Positions 35,316-47,513 of a DNA stretch of 64,000 bases are shown one piece after another. The stretch is taken from NCBI GenBank assembly GCA_002914805.1, contig JXTB01000084.1:314806-378805 (forward strand). Reading direction: 5' to 3'. This DNA is from Parasponia andersonii. Lineage: Eukaryota > Streptophyta > Magnoliopsida > Rosales > Cannabaceae. A model generated the notes under the pieces. The model worked only from the letters and a program-made list of their open reading frames with translations. It had not been told where the DNA came from and did no database searches. A program made the position numbers and the translations under genes. Each line of letters begins with the position of its first letter. Within the stretch, counting starts at the first letter, position 1.

Positions 35316-36950
35316 TAATAATGGAAAAGCGTCTAGTCATTGGAAATAAATATCCAATACCAAATGAAAATTTATAATTACCCTCTATTACCTAACCTAG
35401 TAAGTCTAATAAAACCTAAAATTAACTAGCAAAGTAGCAAGAAGGGTCGATCCCACAGAGACTAGATTTTAGATTAGTTGTTAAGTACAAAAATTGTCAT
35501 AACCTAATTTTATCTAGACATCAAAACTAACTAAATTTAAAATAAGATAAATAAAAATAGAGATAAAAAGAATTATGTAAATAAAATATGGAAATTGCTA
35601 TGTGCTAATGTATTAAAGACATGATTTCCCCTAATTATTCTTAAATTCGTCAAATTAAGTAATTATTATACTAATTCCATTAAGTTTACTAATTAAGGGA
35701 CCTAATCTAACCTTATTCCCTCTCTCGAGTGCCGAATGAGATAATATACCTAAGTACCTAAGTTAATATCTCTATCTAATCTGGTTCTCTAAGTACTCAT
35801 TAAGTTTTAGCCATTAAAACTTCATAATTTGATTATCTTAGTGTTGATCTCCTCTCGGTCTCACAACAATCTAAACTATGTTTCCAAATTCTGGTTTGTG
35901 AAATCAAACTCTCTCAAGTGTAAAATCATAACCTAAGTTCAACTAATTCATTGGCCACCTAAATTAGAGGCATGAGTAATGAGAAATATAAATGAATTGA
36001 TAATGAAAAATAAGTCAACAATTAACAAAATATGCAAAACAAAGTATAAAAAAGATATATCAAATCCTAAGATAGAAAATCAATCTAAACATAGTAGAAT
36101 CTATGACCAATCTCATAAAGAATTTCAATATTCTAAACAAATTATACAATATGTCCAATACAAAATTCAAATGAGATTAGTGTGAGAAGGAGAAAGAGAA
36201 ATCTCTTTTATGCAGATAGTACTTTAAGTCTTCAATTCTTTAAGTATCTCTCTCAAGTATCCTCTCCAAATTTTAGCTCTAAAACTTTATCTCTCTATGA
36301 TTTTTAACTCTCAAAGATATGCCTCCTTTTCCAACTCTCTACCCTTTGAAATAGAGGTTAAAGTGTGTATTTAAAGGGCACTAAGATAACCTAAGAAAGG
36401 AAGAAATCTAACCACCCATTAGTGTTAAATCAAGAGCCAAAAATGGCCCTTAAAGTTGGCCAAAAACATATGGAAATATGGCTAAAAAATAAAAAAAAAA
36501 AATGCGACTTTTACACATGCTAAAAAATAAAGTAGAACCACAGTGCCCATTACTGGCACCGTTGCACACATGTCTCTAGTGTTGTGGCACCATGGTGCCA
36601 CTTTACTGGCACCGTTGCACACATGTCTCTAGTGTTGTGGCACCATGGTGCCACTTTCTGGGCACTGTAGTACCTGTATTCTAGAGCTGAGGTACCGTAG
36701 TACCCTTTTTAGGCACTACGGGGCCTAGTTGGTATAATTTAGCTTTTTAGCTCTTTTCAATACTCCGAGCCTTATTTCGACTATTAATAGCTTCATAAAT
36801 TTCTCCTTTTTGGTGTCAAATATACACTAAGCCTTAACTTCTTATTTTCTATAATAAAACACAAAACAACATTAAAACAACACAAATGCTTGAGAACTTA
36901 TAATTATTTGAACTTAGAAAATACTTGATTTGTGAGTAAAATACACATCA
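35316..36950 (-). repeat. 5' LTR of the second nested derivative
   Basis: 1.63 kb counterpart of 30938-32560. In its palindrome array a unit of about 60 bp is tandemly duplicated (ACTGGCACCGTTGCACACATG at about 36553 and 36610), a difference from the other LTR. Confidence 0.88.
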
Positions 36951-38115
36951 TCACCTATGATACATATAAGGAAGAAGATTTTACTCTCAAGGTTTCGTTA
37001 CCTCGCAAACATGTATACAGAAATTAGAAAAAAGTAATTAATAGCTCTTAAGAATATGAATTGGTACCATAACTTCTAACTAGGATAGAGATACTAGAAA
37101 CAATTTGTAAGCTCGAACTTAGGCTTGGAAAGTTTAAAATAAGTGATATTAATAAGAAAAGAAAAAAATGCAATAATGTGAAGATTGTAAAAATATCAAA
37201 GAGTTTTTGGAAGAATAAATCTATATTATTTGAGTTAGAGTATTAGCAACATGTACTTTTGAGACATAAGTTAGATGTCATGCATATTGAAAAGAATATA
37301 TGTGATAGTATAATTGGAACTTTATTAAGTATTCTAGGGAAGAATAAGGATAGTACTGGTGTCCGTATAGATCTTGTTGACATGGATGTTTAAAAAGAGT
37401 TAGGTCTTAGAATAGGGGAGAAGAAAACATATTTACCCTTTGCTTGCTTCACAGGGAAAAAGGAAGAAAAATATCAATTGTGTCAATCCTTATTTAATAT
37501 GAAGGTTCTTAAATATTATTATTCTAATATTAGAATATTAATGGATATGAACAATTTAAAACTAGTTGGATTTAAATGTTATGATTGTCATACACTAATA
37601 CAACATCCGCTACCTATAGTGATCTAGTCTGTATTACCTAAAAATGTTTCATATACAATAACTAGATTATGCTTACCTAAGGTAGTCGATGAATCCAAGT
37701 TAGACAGACTACAATATGAAGTTGTAACATTATGCATGTTCAAGAAGTAATTTTTCTCCTTATTTTTTTTGACATAATGATACATCTTACTGTATATTTG
37801 GTTAGAGAAGTGAAATTATGTGATCTGATTTATTTGAGATGGATGTATCTATTTAAGAGATGTATGAAAAGTTTAAAGGATATGTTAGAAATTGAAGTTA
37901 GCTAGAAGGATACATTGTAGAACATTATATTACAGAAGAAGCTGTTGAGTTTTGTTCTGAGTATTTGGCAAATGTAGAAGCTATTGGAGTGTCCACAATT
38001 TTAAATATTAATAAAAATGTAAGTTGTGTCATGTATACAATTAAACGAGAATAACTAGACCAAGTACATCGCACTATGTTACAAAATATAGCTGAAGTCC
38101 AACCTTTCATCGATT

Positions 38116-39080
38116 AAAGTTTATTATGAATTATATTTTCATTTATTGAATGTTAAATTCTTTAATAATAATAGTTTACTTTGGGGATGATTTGATGAAA
38201 GGAGCATATAAATTAGATCTAAACACAATTCCCAATGAAATCAAAAAGAGAAAAGTAGATCCATGATAAACATCATCGAACTTTTATTAGTTGGTTTCGT
38301 GAACAGGTGATTCCAATTAGTAGTTATAATTAATAGTTTCATTTCATTTGTTTTCCTTATTATAAAGCATGAATACTTTCATGTTGGGTTTTCTAATTAT
38401 TACTTTTTATTTTGAATAGATTGTAGTTGAATTGAACAAGGCAATACACAATGTATCTAATATATTAAAATAGATATCACGTGCACTCTCGTTGGATGTA
38501 ATTAAATATCATGCTTATCAAGTTAATAGTATTCATTTTAGCACAAGAGACCGTGATAACATAAGAATATCCAAAAATAGTAGGGTAAGTATTGTTACAA
38601 AAACTATATAATTTTCAAGTTCTAAGGATAAGAACCCAATAGAGAGTAATATGGTGTATTATAGCATTATCGAAGAAATTTGGCAACTTGATTATTCTGT
38701 TTCAGTTGCCAATATTTATGTATCAATGGGTGAAGAGTATTCATGGAGTTAGAAAAGATGGGTTAGGCTTTACTTTAGTTGATCTAAATTGAATAGATCG
38801 TAAGAATGCTTCACTTATAATGACAACACAAGCAAAACAAATATTTTACGTCAATGATCCACTTGATGCTTGATAGTCAATTGTTCTTGTAACAAAATCG
38901 AAAGAATATCAAAATTTAGGAGTAGAAGATGAGAATGAAATACTTGTTGCTCATGAAATATTCTCAACAGAAATTTCGGTGGAAGCTTTAATAGAAGACA
39001 TTAATGAAGGTAATGTTACATATTTATGAGATGATGGTGAAGGTATTTGGATTACTAATCAAGGAAAGAAACCAAAGTGG
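38116..39080 (+). pseudogene. DUF4216 part of the CACTA protein, broken
   Basis: Reads KYHAYQVNSIHFSTRDRDN, then NSRVSIVTKT, then SKDKNPIESNMVYYSIIEEI and WQLDYSVSVANIYV at about 38500-38730. This is the block that follows DUF4218 in plant CACTA transposases. Stops and frameshifts are frequent. Confidence 0.8.
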
Positions 39081-39229
39081 TACAAACTAAATAAGTTATA
39101 TCTTTCTGTTTCATTTTTATATCTTTATGGATTGATTTTTCATTTTTTAAATATATTTTCTCATACGTTTACATGATTATTATTTTTTATTTTAATTTTT
39201 GATCTATATTTATGTTCTTATTATTTAAC

Positions 39230-40130
39230 AGGTAATTACTAAAATAAAAAATGAAGGTGAAGATGATATTTATCAATTTACATTATTACAAAGTCATGGT
39301 GAAAAAGCACACAAAAAGAAACCAAGAGGATCAACTCAAATAAAGAAGTTGATTAAAAAAATAAGTGATAACAAAAAAGAAATTATGTCATACAATGAAT
39401 GGGGACAACTAACTAGAGATCAAGGTAAACATTTGGTGAGCTTTTGTGGTCTTATGATTCATCGCAAGTTCCCAATCAACATTGATAACTGGATGCTTGT
39501 ACCAAAGGATCTAAAAGATAAGCTTTGGCTTATAATATTGGTATAAACTTGAATATTTCTACTTCATATTTATTAGAATATATATTTGGTGTTAATATTA
39601 CTTCTTTTACATTGTAGGAAATATTTTTATTGGACTATAAATCAAAAAAAAAAAAAAAACTTTAAAAAGTTGTGAGAAAATATGGAGAGATTTTAAGTAT
39701 AGGATTACAACTGAACTGATTTATGAGTATAGACATACTTGTTTAGAGTTATTGGAGCACCTTCCAACATCATATGCACTCTAAATTAAATCTAAAGTTT
39801 GAGATAAATTTTTTAAGAAAAGACTAAGTGCAGAATGAGAAAAAAATGAGAAAGTATAACATGAAAGAGCGACACAAAACAAATATCCATATTGTATGTC
39901 TCACTTAGATTATGCTAGATTAGAATATAAGATTGAAAAAAAAGAGGACATATCTGGTATTGATAGATCCGAGCTATAGAGTAGAGGATTTGTTCCTAAA
40001 AATAGAGGCCATATTGACAAAATCAAAGTGAAAATGGATAGAATTATAAGTTGCATATTATGTTTTATTGATTATATTATTTTGTAATTTTGTTAAAAAT
40101 ATAGCATAGTCTAATATTCAAACTCTATAT
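39230..40130 (+). pseudogene. Transposase_24 (TNP1-like) domain, broken
   Basis: ISDNKKEIMSYNEWGQLTRD begins at 39358 and leads through GLMIHRKFPINIDNWMLVPK and, in the next exon, KIWRDFKYRITTELIYEYRH. This is the conserved order of the plant Transposase_24 family, the DNA-binding partner protein of CACTA elements. An intron-like AT-rich gap (39541-39618) separates the parts. Confidence 0.8.
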
Positions 40131-40139
40131 ATATTTTGT

Positions 40140-40860
40140 AGGAAGATTATACTCAACAATTCCAAGAGTGAAATCTTGAGATAGACAGTTCTAATGATAT
40201 TTTAACAATAGCATTAAGCACTCCTAAATATTCTCGACATGTACAGGGAATGAGATTTGACATTAGCCAAACACAATATTTTTACCAACTTACTCTAACC
40301 AAGAAGCAACAACCATATGATTTAAAATAATGGCAAGGTGAACAAACAAGTAAGATGCAACAAATGCTTAAAAAATAAGAAGAATGGTTCAAAGCAAAAA
40401 TTATTAAGATTCAAACAGAAGAATAAGGTAATATTGATAGTTCTAATACTAATTCTTCACAGCCAGAACTTCAAAGGAAAGAAGTGCAATAACAAGAGAT
40501 ACATGTAGAATCAATGGTGCCTATAGGAACATCTTCACAACTCAAAAAAATATATTTACATGAGTTTATTTCTTATTTATTTATTAATTACTTATATTTA
40601 TAAATTGTGTTTAATTTTCTATATTGTAGAGCTAACCATGCAAGCTTCTAGTGGGGTCTCGTGATAACATAGTTGCTTTAGGATATATACAAGAGTTAAT
40701 CTCATCAACTATTATTCACGGAAGAGAATTAGGGGAGAATAATTTTCATGTATCAGTAGAAGTTATTCTTGATGCTAAAGCCTTAATTCCTATTCCAAAT
40801 CCAGATGATAATGTAAGGTTGGTAGGTGACGCACTTGGATCACATCTTGCATAGCCTAAG
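40140..40860 (+). pseudogene. C-terminal part of the TNP1-like protein
   Basis: A Gln/Glu-rich coiled stretch (SKMQQMLKK region) is followed by an exon at 40651-40854. It reads DNIVALGYIQELISSTIIHG, then GRELGENNFHVSVEVILDA and DALGSHLA, the conserved tail seen after Transposase_24 in plant elements. The second exon starts after a TTGTAG acceptor. Confidence 0.72.
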
Positions 40861-41039
40861 ATGCTTGTTATCTTTAAAGATATGCAGACTTATTTTCCAA
40901 ATAAATTCATACTTTATTGAATTCTAATGTAAATTATTAACTTTTTGATAACATTGCATCATTTATTTGGATTTTAAGAGTTTAGTGATATAAATAAGTA
41001 ACAAATGAGGAAGAATAAGTCTTCAGAACCATAGCTACC

Positions 41040-42140
41040 TCAAACACAAGAAAGAGTGCATCCACAAAGAAAGAAAGTAGAATTTGTTACACAAATACAA
41101 TTTAGAATTGATAGTGCACCAGCTTTTATAAGATTACTATTGAATATCATTCAAGGAGAAGATGAAGGTGTTGTTGTTCATATTCCCTTTAATGAAGAAG
41201 TATTTGGAGAAATTTTTTGTTTGCTCATGTTTAAAGAAAATATAGTTGAGTTTTGTACAATGCAAATGATTAGGATCATGCCTATGACATTACACATGAT
41301 GTAAGAAGTTTATTTTTTTCATATATATATATATATACATGTATCTATAGTTGATAATTATATAATACAATACTTGATTCATATTGAATTTTGTACTTGT
41401 AGGCGTTTATACAGTTTAGTAACGTAATATGGCTATCAAGATAGGTATATGTCTATGGACCCTAGTACAGTTGCTATAGAATAAATATCATTTTCTAATT
41501 ACACCTTGGAATCATGGAGAATGAACATCAATTTTTTAATTATAGCTTGGAATCATGGGTAAGATTTTAAACTTAACAATTTGTCATATCAACTACTTTG
41601 GATATGAAGTTAATTGTTACATTATAGATAATCTTTATCATCAATTTTATGAGTAGGGAACATTATATATTGCTTATTATTTATCCTCTTAAAGATTATG
41701 TATGGTTTCTAGATCCTCTCATTGAGAAAATTAGTTTAACAATAATTGAGTAAGTTCTCTAATAGTTATTTTGTTATATTTCAGCATTTTATGGTATTTT
41801 TAGTTATGATAACTACTGCTAATCTTTTATTTCTTGTGTTTATGCATTTTTAATTCAAAGTGCATTCAACATATATAATGCAAAAAAAGAAAAGAAAAGA
41901 AGGCCAAATAGTCTAGTTTATAAGATAATAAAAGTACTAAACTTGAATTAATAACATATGTTAGGTAGAAGATTAATTAAAATTACTTATGTTTTTAAAT
42001 CTTATGTATAGTGCCCAAGACAACTAAAAAGTATTGAATGTGGATTTTACATATATAAATTTATGAGAGAAATCATTGAACAAGCCAAAATTAAATAGTT
42101 TACCACAATGGTACGTAACAGTATATTTTATTAGTTCTCT
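41040..42140 (+). pseudogene. Ulp1/SENP-like C48 cysteine protease remnant
   Basis: Segments resemble the protease carried by many plant CACTA and Mutator elements: VVVHIPFNEEVFGEIFCLLM at 41173, the His region of a decayed 'HW' motif followed by PLKDYVWFLDPLIEKI at about 41690, and CPRQLKSIECGFYIYKFMRE at about 42010. The last contains the catalytic Cys in ECG and a Gln upstream. Stops and intron-like AT gaps break it. Confidence 0.72.
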
Positions 42141-42609
42141 TCTAATTTAGAGTATAATTGATCACTTTCTAATAAATAAAGTGTTTAAATTTGTAGTTTA
42201 ATGGGTAGAATTTCTCCACAAAGGATGATATCAATAGACTTCTTTAAGAGTTATTGAAGGACTAATACAATTTTTCATTTAAGATTCCTAGTCTTTGTTC
42301 ATTTAAACTATATAGTTTTTTATGATCATGTTAGTTTAGTTTAGAAAACTACTATATATACTTAGTTTATACACTATATGGATATGATCATAATTAAGTT
42401 ATTATATTAAGTAGTTCTACTTACTTTTATATTATGGACTATGATTATATTATAAAGTTTGAAATTTTTATTTAATATTAGTATGTAAATTTATATTTAT
42501 ACTCCGTTTTATTTGAAATATTTAGTGTTTGTAATGTATTTGGATTATATTTATAAAATTCCAAAGGATATATACAACTATATTAAAAATACCCCTTAGA
42601 AATATTTAC

Positions 42610-42850
42610 AACAATACTTATGAAGTGCCTTAAGAAATAACGTCCATTAGAATACCAATTTGCTCTTTAAGATCTTGGTAGAGCTCATAAAGTACCTTGG
42701 TAGGTCAACCAATGCGTTTTTTGAGTATTTCTATATCCAGGAGATACCAATGTATTTATAAGACATCATGGTAGGTCTTTCACAGCACCTTATAAGTGTC
42801 TTAATAGTCAAGGTCTATTACGGCACTCAGAACTAAGGCACTTTTGGGGG
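42610..42850 (-). repeat. Right subterminal repeats of the CACTA element
   Basis: Several AAGTGCCTTA, AGTACCTTGGTAGG, CAGCACCTTATAAG and GGCACTCAGAACTAAGGCAC motifs, related to the left-end set in opposite orientation. Confidence 0.7.
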
Positions 42851-42880
42851 CGCTGTAGAAAGCCTTTGCCTTTTTGTTTC

Positions 42881-44414
42881 AATGGGAGAGAATTGTGACA
42901 AGAATTTTGGTGATAGAAGAGTTTTATCCGAGAGGAGCCGAAGGAGATGAGAGAGAAAGAAAGAGGTTCTAAGATGAGGGTTACCTAGCCAGCCTTTGTT
43001 TGGCAAAAAAACTTAACCACTTTTGATAATTAAGTCCCTTGTCCCAAGTTTATCACAAATAAGTCCTGAAAGACTTCCTTTCCACCCCTGTTTTCACAAA
43101 GTTATTTCTTCTAAACCTAAATAAAATTTAATAAATTTCAATATTCCTTTTAGTTAAAATTTGTGTTCTACAGAAGGAATATATACATTTATATTTGTGT
43201 CTTCTGATCATAAAGGAGATCCAATCAAACTTCTCATGTGCTTGGTCTTATTCACCTAATTTCTTCATTGCTCTTTATTTTTCGGGATATTGAAGACATA
43301 GAAATTAGGAATGCGTTTTTTTTTTTAATTGTTGGATTTGCAATTATATTCTTGTTGATTTTATCTTGTATAAATCTTTTCTGAGACTTTGTCAAATCTC
43401 AAGTCCTAGCTGTCTACGTGCATTCCAATATTTTTTCTTTTCATGTTTAAGATAAATTAAAAATAAAATTTGTCTAGTTTCAAAGTAGTGAGACCAACAA
43501 ATAATAAAAAACAAAAATATACTCTGTCTTCACAAATAACTACAACTCCAAGTCTCCAATCATCGACACAATATTTTCTTAAACGCAAATACTTGGTTTC
43601 TTGCTTTTCTTATTTCACAAGATATATTATGATAATCAAATTGTCCATAGTTCTTTGGCGGAACAAATTATGAATAGGCCCTTTCTTAATTTGTGTATTT
43701 GACTAGCAAGTGTCTAATTCCATTATGAGACTTAGTTTTATGTTTGAGTTGTTTTATTATCATTATTTTATTAGGTTAAGATGTCAAATATAGATAGAAT
43801 TTGACTTTTCATCTATAATGATAATGGTTTTTCTTTCTCATTTTGTAAGTCCCATTTGTGATCATGATTTGACATATTAAGCTCTTTCTTTTTTGTTGTG
43901 AATATTATGCTCTTAGGATAAATAATAAACTTTAATTAGGGTTAAAGATCTCACCTGAATTTTGAACTTATTGTATTAATATTGAATGAAATGAATGTTT
44001 TTTTTTTATTTTTATTTTAATGAATATCCCCTAGTAGGTATGAAATGAATTTTCTAATTAAGGTGATGTAACACACAGAATGTGCTTGGCTGCTTGCTTC
44101 GCATCTTTTTTGTTCATTTATTCTTTTGCCTCGGAATGTTGCCTCCTATATATATCACCAAGATGGACCGATTAAAGAACTTGTAAGCCTTCTTCTGGCC
44201 TTGCCTAAATATAGTAGAACTCGAGACAGGTCCACATCAATGATAAACCAAAATGTTCTAAACTTATTATGAAGTCTATATATGCCTAAGATTGCACTTC
44301 CAACATTCTGAATTGAATAGTCTATTATTTATGTTCAATGGTTGATGCATGCACAGATCTGTTTAAAGCAACCTGAGCGCTTTGGCACAATTATAGTTCT
44401 TTGGGTTAAGTGGA
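42881..44414. other. Intergenic DNA upstream of PRP2
   Basis: No gene seen. A block at about 43375-43510 (CTCAAGTCCTAGCTGTCTACG, GTGCATTCCAATATTTT, TTTGTCTAGTTTCAAAGTA) recurs at about 63660-63790 near the right edge. The last 40 bases resemble the PRP1 upstream region. Confidence 0.7.
43375..43510 (+). repeat. Duplicated block, copy A
   Basis: Matches 63660-63790 with small gaps, same orientation. It lies about 1.3 kb upstream of PRP2 once the solo LTR is discounted. Confidence 0.75.
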
Positions 44415-44419
44415 TGACT

Positions 44420-45819
44420 TGTCACGACCGAAAATTTAAAGCTGAGACTTTAAGTAATTTTAAGTGAAAATATTATAAAATATTAATTTTACATAATTTA
44501 AGGAATATCACGTATTAGATAATTTCGTATTGATCTTCAAATCATTATAAATTCCTTATTCATTAAAACACTTATTAGTTTTAATTTCATAGGGAAATAC
44601 TCATCAAAGTTTAAGAAAATTTTCAACTATCTCTTTTAGAACTTGTTGAGAAGTCATAAACTTTTATAAATTGAGTTTAACTGAAATATTTAGTTCAATG
44701 TCCAAAATGTGTTACATAAAATCACTTATTATTTTAAATAATCAATTTAACAATAAATCATCTTCATACATCCACTTACTAATCTTGACTAAATAACTGA
44801 ACAATGAAAGAATGATAACAAGATACGAACACCAATCAAGGATTTAGAGTAGAACTATCTATACAAGCTATACAGCTCATCTGACTACCGGGATTACTAT
44901 CTTAATTGTACACCTGAAAGTGGGAGAAGTAAAGAGTGAGCATTCACATACTGAGTAGAAATTCAATTACCTTTTTGAATAAATACAATTTTACCAAACT
45001 TGTATGGTTAATATCTTTTTCAAAACCTATTTATAAACTAAGTTTATAAAATAATTGATATCTAGAATAATTATGTATTCAAAATCAAAATTAAATCTAC
45101 ATAATTGTACATATCATATATCAACCATATAAATGAGTGAGCTCTCGTCCTCCCATCACGGCCTTGTAATGCCTCTGTAGCAGAGGTACCCAATATTTTG
45201 ATACTACCCATAGGTATATCATCCAAAAACTTGCACAGGGACCTAGGTCTTTCACCTAACACTGCAGTAACTCGCCAGTGATCTAAACTATCATGATGCA
45301 ATAATGAAACTCAAGTGTGTGATCTTATGGTATGTACAACATAAAATAATTTATAATAACCATGCATCCATGAATCAAATCATACTTTAAAATCCAACTT
45401 GACATTATTTTGGGATTTATTGTAATGTAGGAAGTACACCACTATTTTGCCCGATAATAACAATATAAAAATATGTAAAATAATCCACACAATCTAATCC
45501 TAATATAGTTCAATAATTTTTAACAATTTGTCAAACTATCGTGAAATCACGATTTTTCATAATTAAATTTTAATGTAATTATAAATCAAAACAGATATAA
45601 AATCAAGTAATTAAACTCCTACCTCAGTATGGTAATAATACTAGGTTAACGACACTCGAAGAAACTTCTGTTGGTCACTTGAGTGTTCGATCTGAATCCT
45701 AACAAATCTACTTGAAAAAATAATATTTTTACCGGCACTTTAAACGGAGAAATGGAGGTCACTGAAATCAGAGTACCTAAACGTATAGCTTGTCAAAAAC
45801 AAATCCCTGGTCCGTGGCA
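44420..45819 (+). mobile_element. Solo LTR in the PRP2 promoter
   Basis: 1400 bp from TGTCACGACC to GTCCGTGGCA, flanked by the 5-bp direct repeat TGACT (44415-44419, 45820-45824). There is no coding sequence, so it is a solo LTR left by recombination. It splits the sequence that is continuous upstream of PRP1 (GGTCATGACTTGTTTAC at about 10799), about 300 bp before the PRP2 start codon. The TGTCACGA start is common in gypsy LTRs. Confidence 0.9.
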
Positions 45820-47256
45820 TGACTTGTATCGTAAAATGACAAATAGTAATTATGTGGTTGCACGTCTTCAGACAGGTTGAAAGTAAATAAGCAAATAATA
45901 AATAAATAAATCTAACGTAATGTCTTTATGGCATCGGAGTAAGCATTCATGATTCATTTTTCATTTTTCGTTGACATGTTACCAAGTTAGTCTCTAGCAT
46001 TTATGTATTTTTAATTTCACAAAATATTCCCCCCTATTAATGCCATGATGTAAGGTAGAATCCTAACTTAACTCATTTCCTCTTTCTCTTTCTCTTTTTC
46101 ATCTTATACTTTGCAAAGCTATGGCTCGTTCTAATTTCTGCATTACCTCTATTCTTCTCTTGTCCTTAGTAACTTTTGCTTTTGCTCTTGATTATGGCTA
46201 TGATATACAACCAAAACCTGAAGAGAAAGACAAGTTTTTCCCACCTAACAAGAGTATGAGCAACCAAAACCTAAAGGAAACGAAAAGCTTCTTCCTACCA
46301 AAAAGGAATCTGGTGATCAACTAAAGTCAGAAGAAAAAGATAAGTACACTCTAACAAAATAGGAGTATCATGAGAAGCCAATGTCAGAAGAAAAGGTGAA
46401 GTTTCTCCTACTGGGCCAAACTATAACGAGCCGAAACCAGAAGGAAACGAAAAACCTCTTCCCTTTAAACCTAATTATTATAAGCAGCCGAAACCAAAGG
46501 AATAATTAAGAGAAAGTTCTTCCCAGTAAACCAGACTGCGAGTAGTCGAAACTACAAGGAAAGGAAAAGTTTCTTCCCACAAAACCAGTCTGACCAATTA
46601 TTCAAAACCAGAAGAAGAAAAAATAATCCCCACAGAACCAAAATATGAAAGGCATCCGAAGCCAACGGAAAAAGAAAAGCTTGCTCTCACGGATCCAAGC
46701 TACAAGGGAATATTTCCAAAAGAAGAGAAGAGAATGCTTCTAACAATCAACATTTTCGTTCAAAGACTTGTTTTGTGTAAATGAGGCCTCAAATACCTCA
46801 CCATATAAGGTAAATTAATAACTAATTATTTTGCTCTCTCTAAATCTTGTTCTAATGTTGGGAAATACCATATACTTTAAATACGTATGCTTTTTTTTAA
46901 AAAAAAAAATAGGGTATAACTAATGACCATCACTTACTATAAATTTAAAGAAAAATAATACACACATTCTACTAAAGTTTGAACCCCTGATCTCTCAAAA
47001 ACTTACAAACACATCTTTCGAGTCTTGGACCAATTGAAAATATGTATGCTTAAAGTAAGACTAATTAGTATATTTATATCTATATTTCTTTATAAAACAG
47101 CCGACTGACTCTCCTATTACTGTTTAAATTTGGTCAAGTTATTCTATCCTTTAGCTTTTTTTTTTTTTTGGGTAAATAATAGCTGATTGATTACTAATTA
47201 AATTACTGTTTTAGCTCTCCTTTTGTCATACATAGTAGCCAGGTGCAGTCCACGTA

Positions 47257-47261
<5 letters not shown>

Positions 47262-47296
<35 letters not shown>
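47262..47296 (+). repeat. (TA)n microsatellite in the PRP2 intron
   Basis: Seventeen TA/AT dinucleotides just before the exon 2 acceptor region. Confidence 0.95.
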
Positions 47297-47298
<2 letters not shown>

Positions 47299-47363
47299 CT
47301 CATAGTATATCTTGTCATATTCTCTACGAGTACAGGTGCTGTGGCTACGATAACATGCTTGCT

Positions 47364-47513
47364 AGTGATGCGCTCTATCACCCAACAGGGAAAGACCCGC
47401 TTACAAGGGTCTTTAGCGAATATTCCACAGGATTAAAAGCATTTATGGTTATGCGCCTAGATTGAGAAACCACTTTGGTTGCCCCTTCTTCCCCTTTTTT
47501 TCTCATTAAAAAG
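47364..47513. mobile_element. 150-bp insertion with 15-16 bp flanking repeats, unclassified
   Basis: GATAACATGCTTGCT (47349-47363) and GATAACATGCCTTGCT (47514-47529) flank 150 bp absent from PRP1, where the site is a single GTAACATGTCTTGCT. A long target repeat suggests target-primed retroposition (SINE-like), and the insert ends in T-rich then A-rich sequence. I see no pol III A or B box, so it is not a typical tRNA-derived SINE; repair filler DNA is the alternative. Confidence 0.65.

Larger units (their letters stand above)
30938..36950 (-). mobile_element. Second Athila/Tat-like gypsy derivative, non-coding
   Basis: Two long direct repeats (30938-32560 and 35316-36950) enclose 2.75 kb with no RT. 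The Asp-tRNA-type primer sites next to the right repeat, and the purine tract next to the left one, show that it reads on the minus strand. It interrupts tnp2 after DGVKVD; coding resumes with YDTYKEED. Interior non-coding sequence resembles that of the first insertion, so the two are related non-autonomous families. Confidence 0.85.
23815..38115 (+). pseudogene. tnp2-type CACTA transposase, split by two insertions
   Basis: Segment 1 (23815-24570) holds the transposase-associated domain (DRLSTEYKKGVDSFLEFA) and the tnp2 N-terminal part (KLSALLKLYNLKARHG, then PPSSYQAKKTLCSLGMQYEK). Segment 2 (30546-30937) has NPYTTLSRKYYC, FPLLLCMKRKF and SGSRIPSNDIDVYLASLIDD. Segment 3 (36951-38115) continues YDTYKEEDFTLKVSLP, then HKLDVMHIEKNICDSIIGTL and, in a DUF4218-type part, NLKLVGFKCYDCHTLIQHPL. 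The segments line up as one gene with the two insertions between them. Numerous stops show it is inactive. The role in the family is cutting and joining element ends. Confidence 0.88.
22165..42880 (+). mobile_element. CACTA (En/Spm) element with autonomous gene set, decayed and nested
   Basis: The left end is CACTACCAAAATTATC at 22165 after a possible target base triplet TGA. About 150 bp of subterminal motif repeats (TAGGTGCCGTG/CACGGTGCC) follow, then a TATA box and a leader. The coding part on the plus strand includes transposase-associated, tnp2, DUF4218, DUF4216, Transposase_24 and C48 protease remnants. A second cluster of related short repeats lies at 42610-42850, marking the right end. 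I could not find an exact TAGTG terminus, so the right border is good to about 40 bp. Two gypsy-type insertions account for about 12 kb of the length. Confidence 0.88.

Noticed and set aside
42895-42920. AGAATTTTGGTGATAG as the right terminus of the large CACTA element
   Set aside because: Partly resembles the reverse complement of the left TIR, but lacks TAGTG and a TGA duplication, and lies beyond the subterminal repeats.
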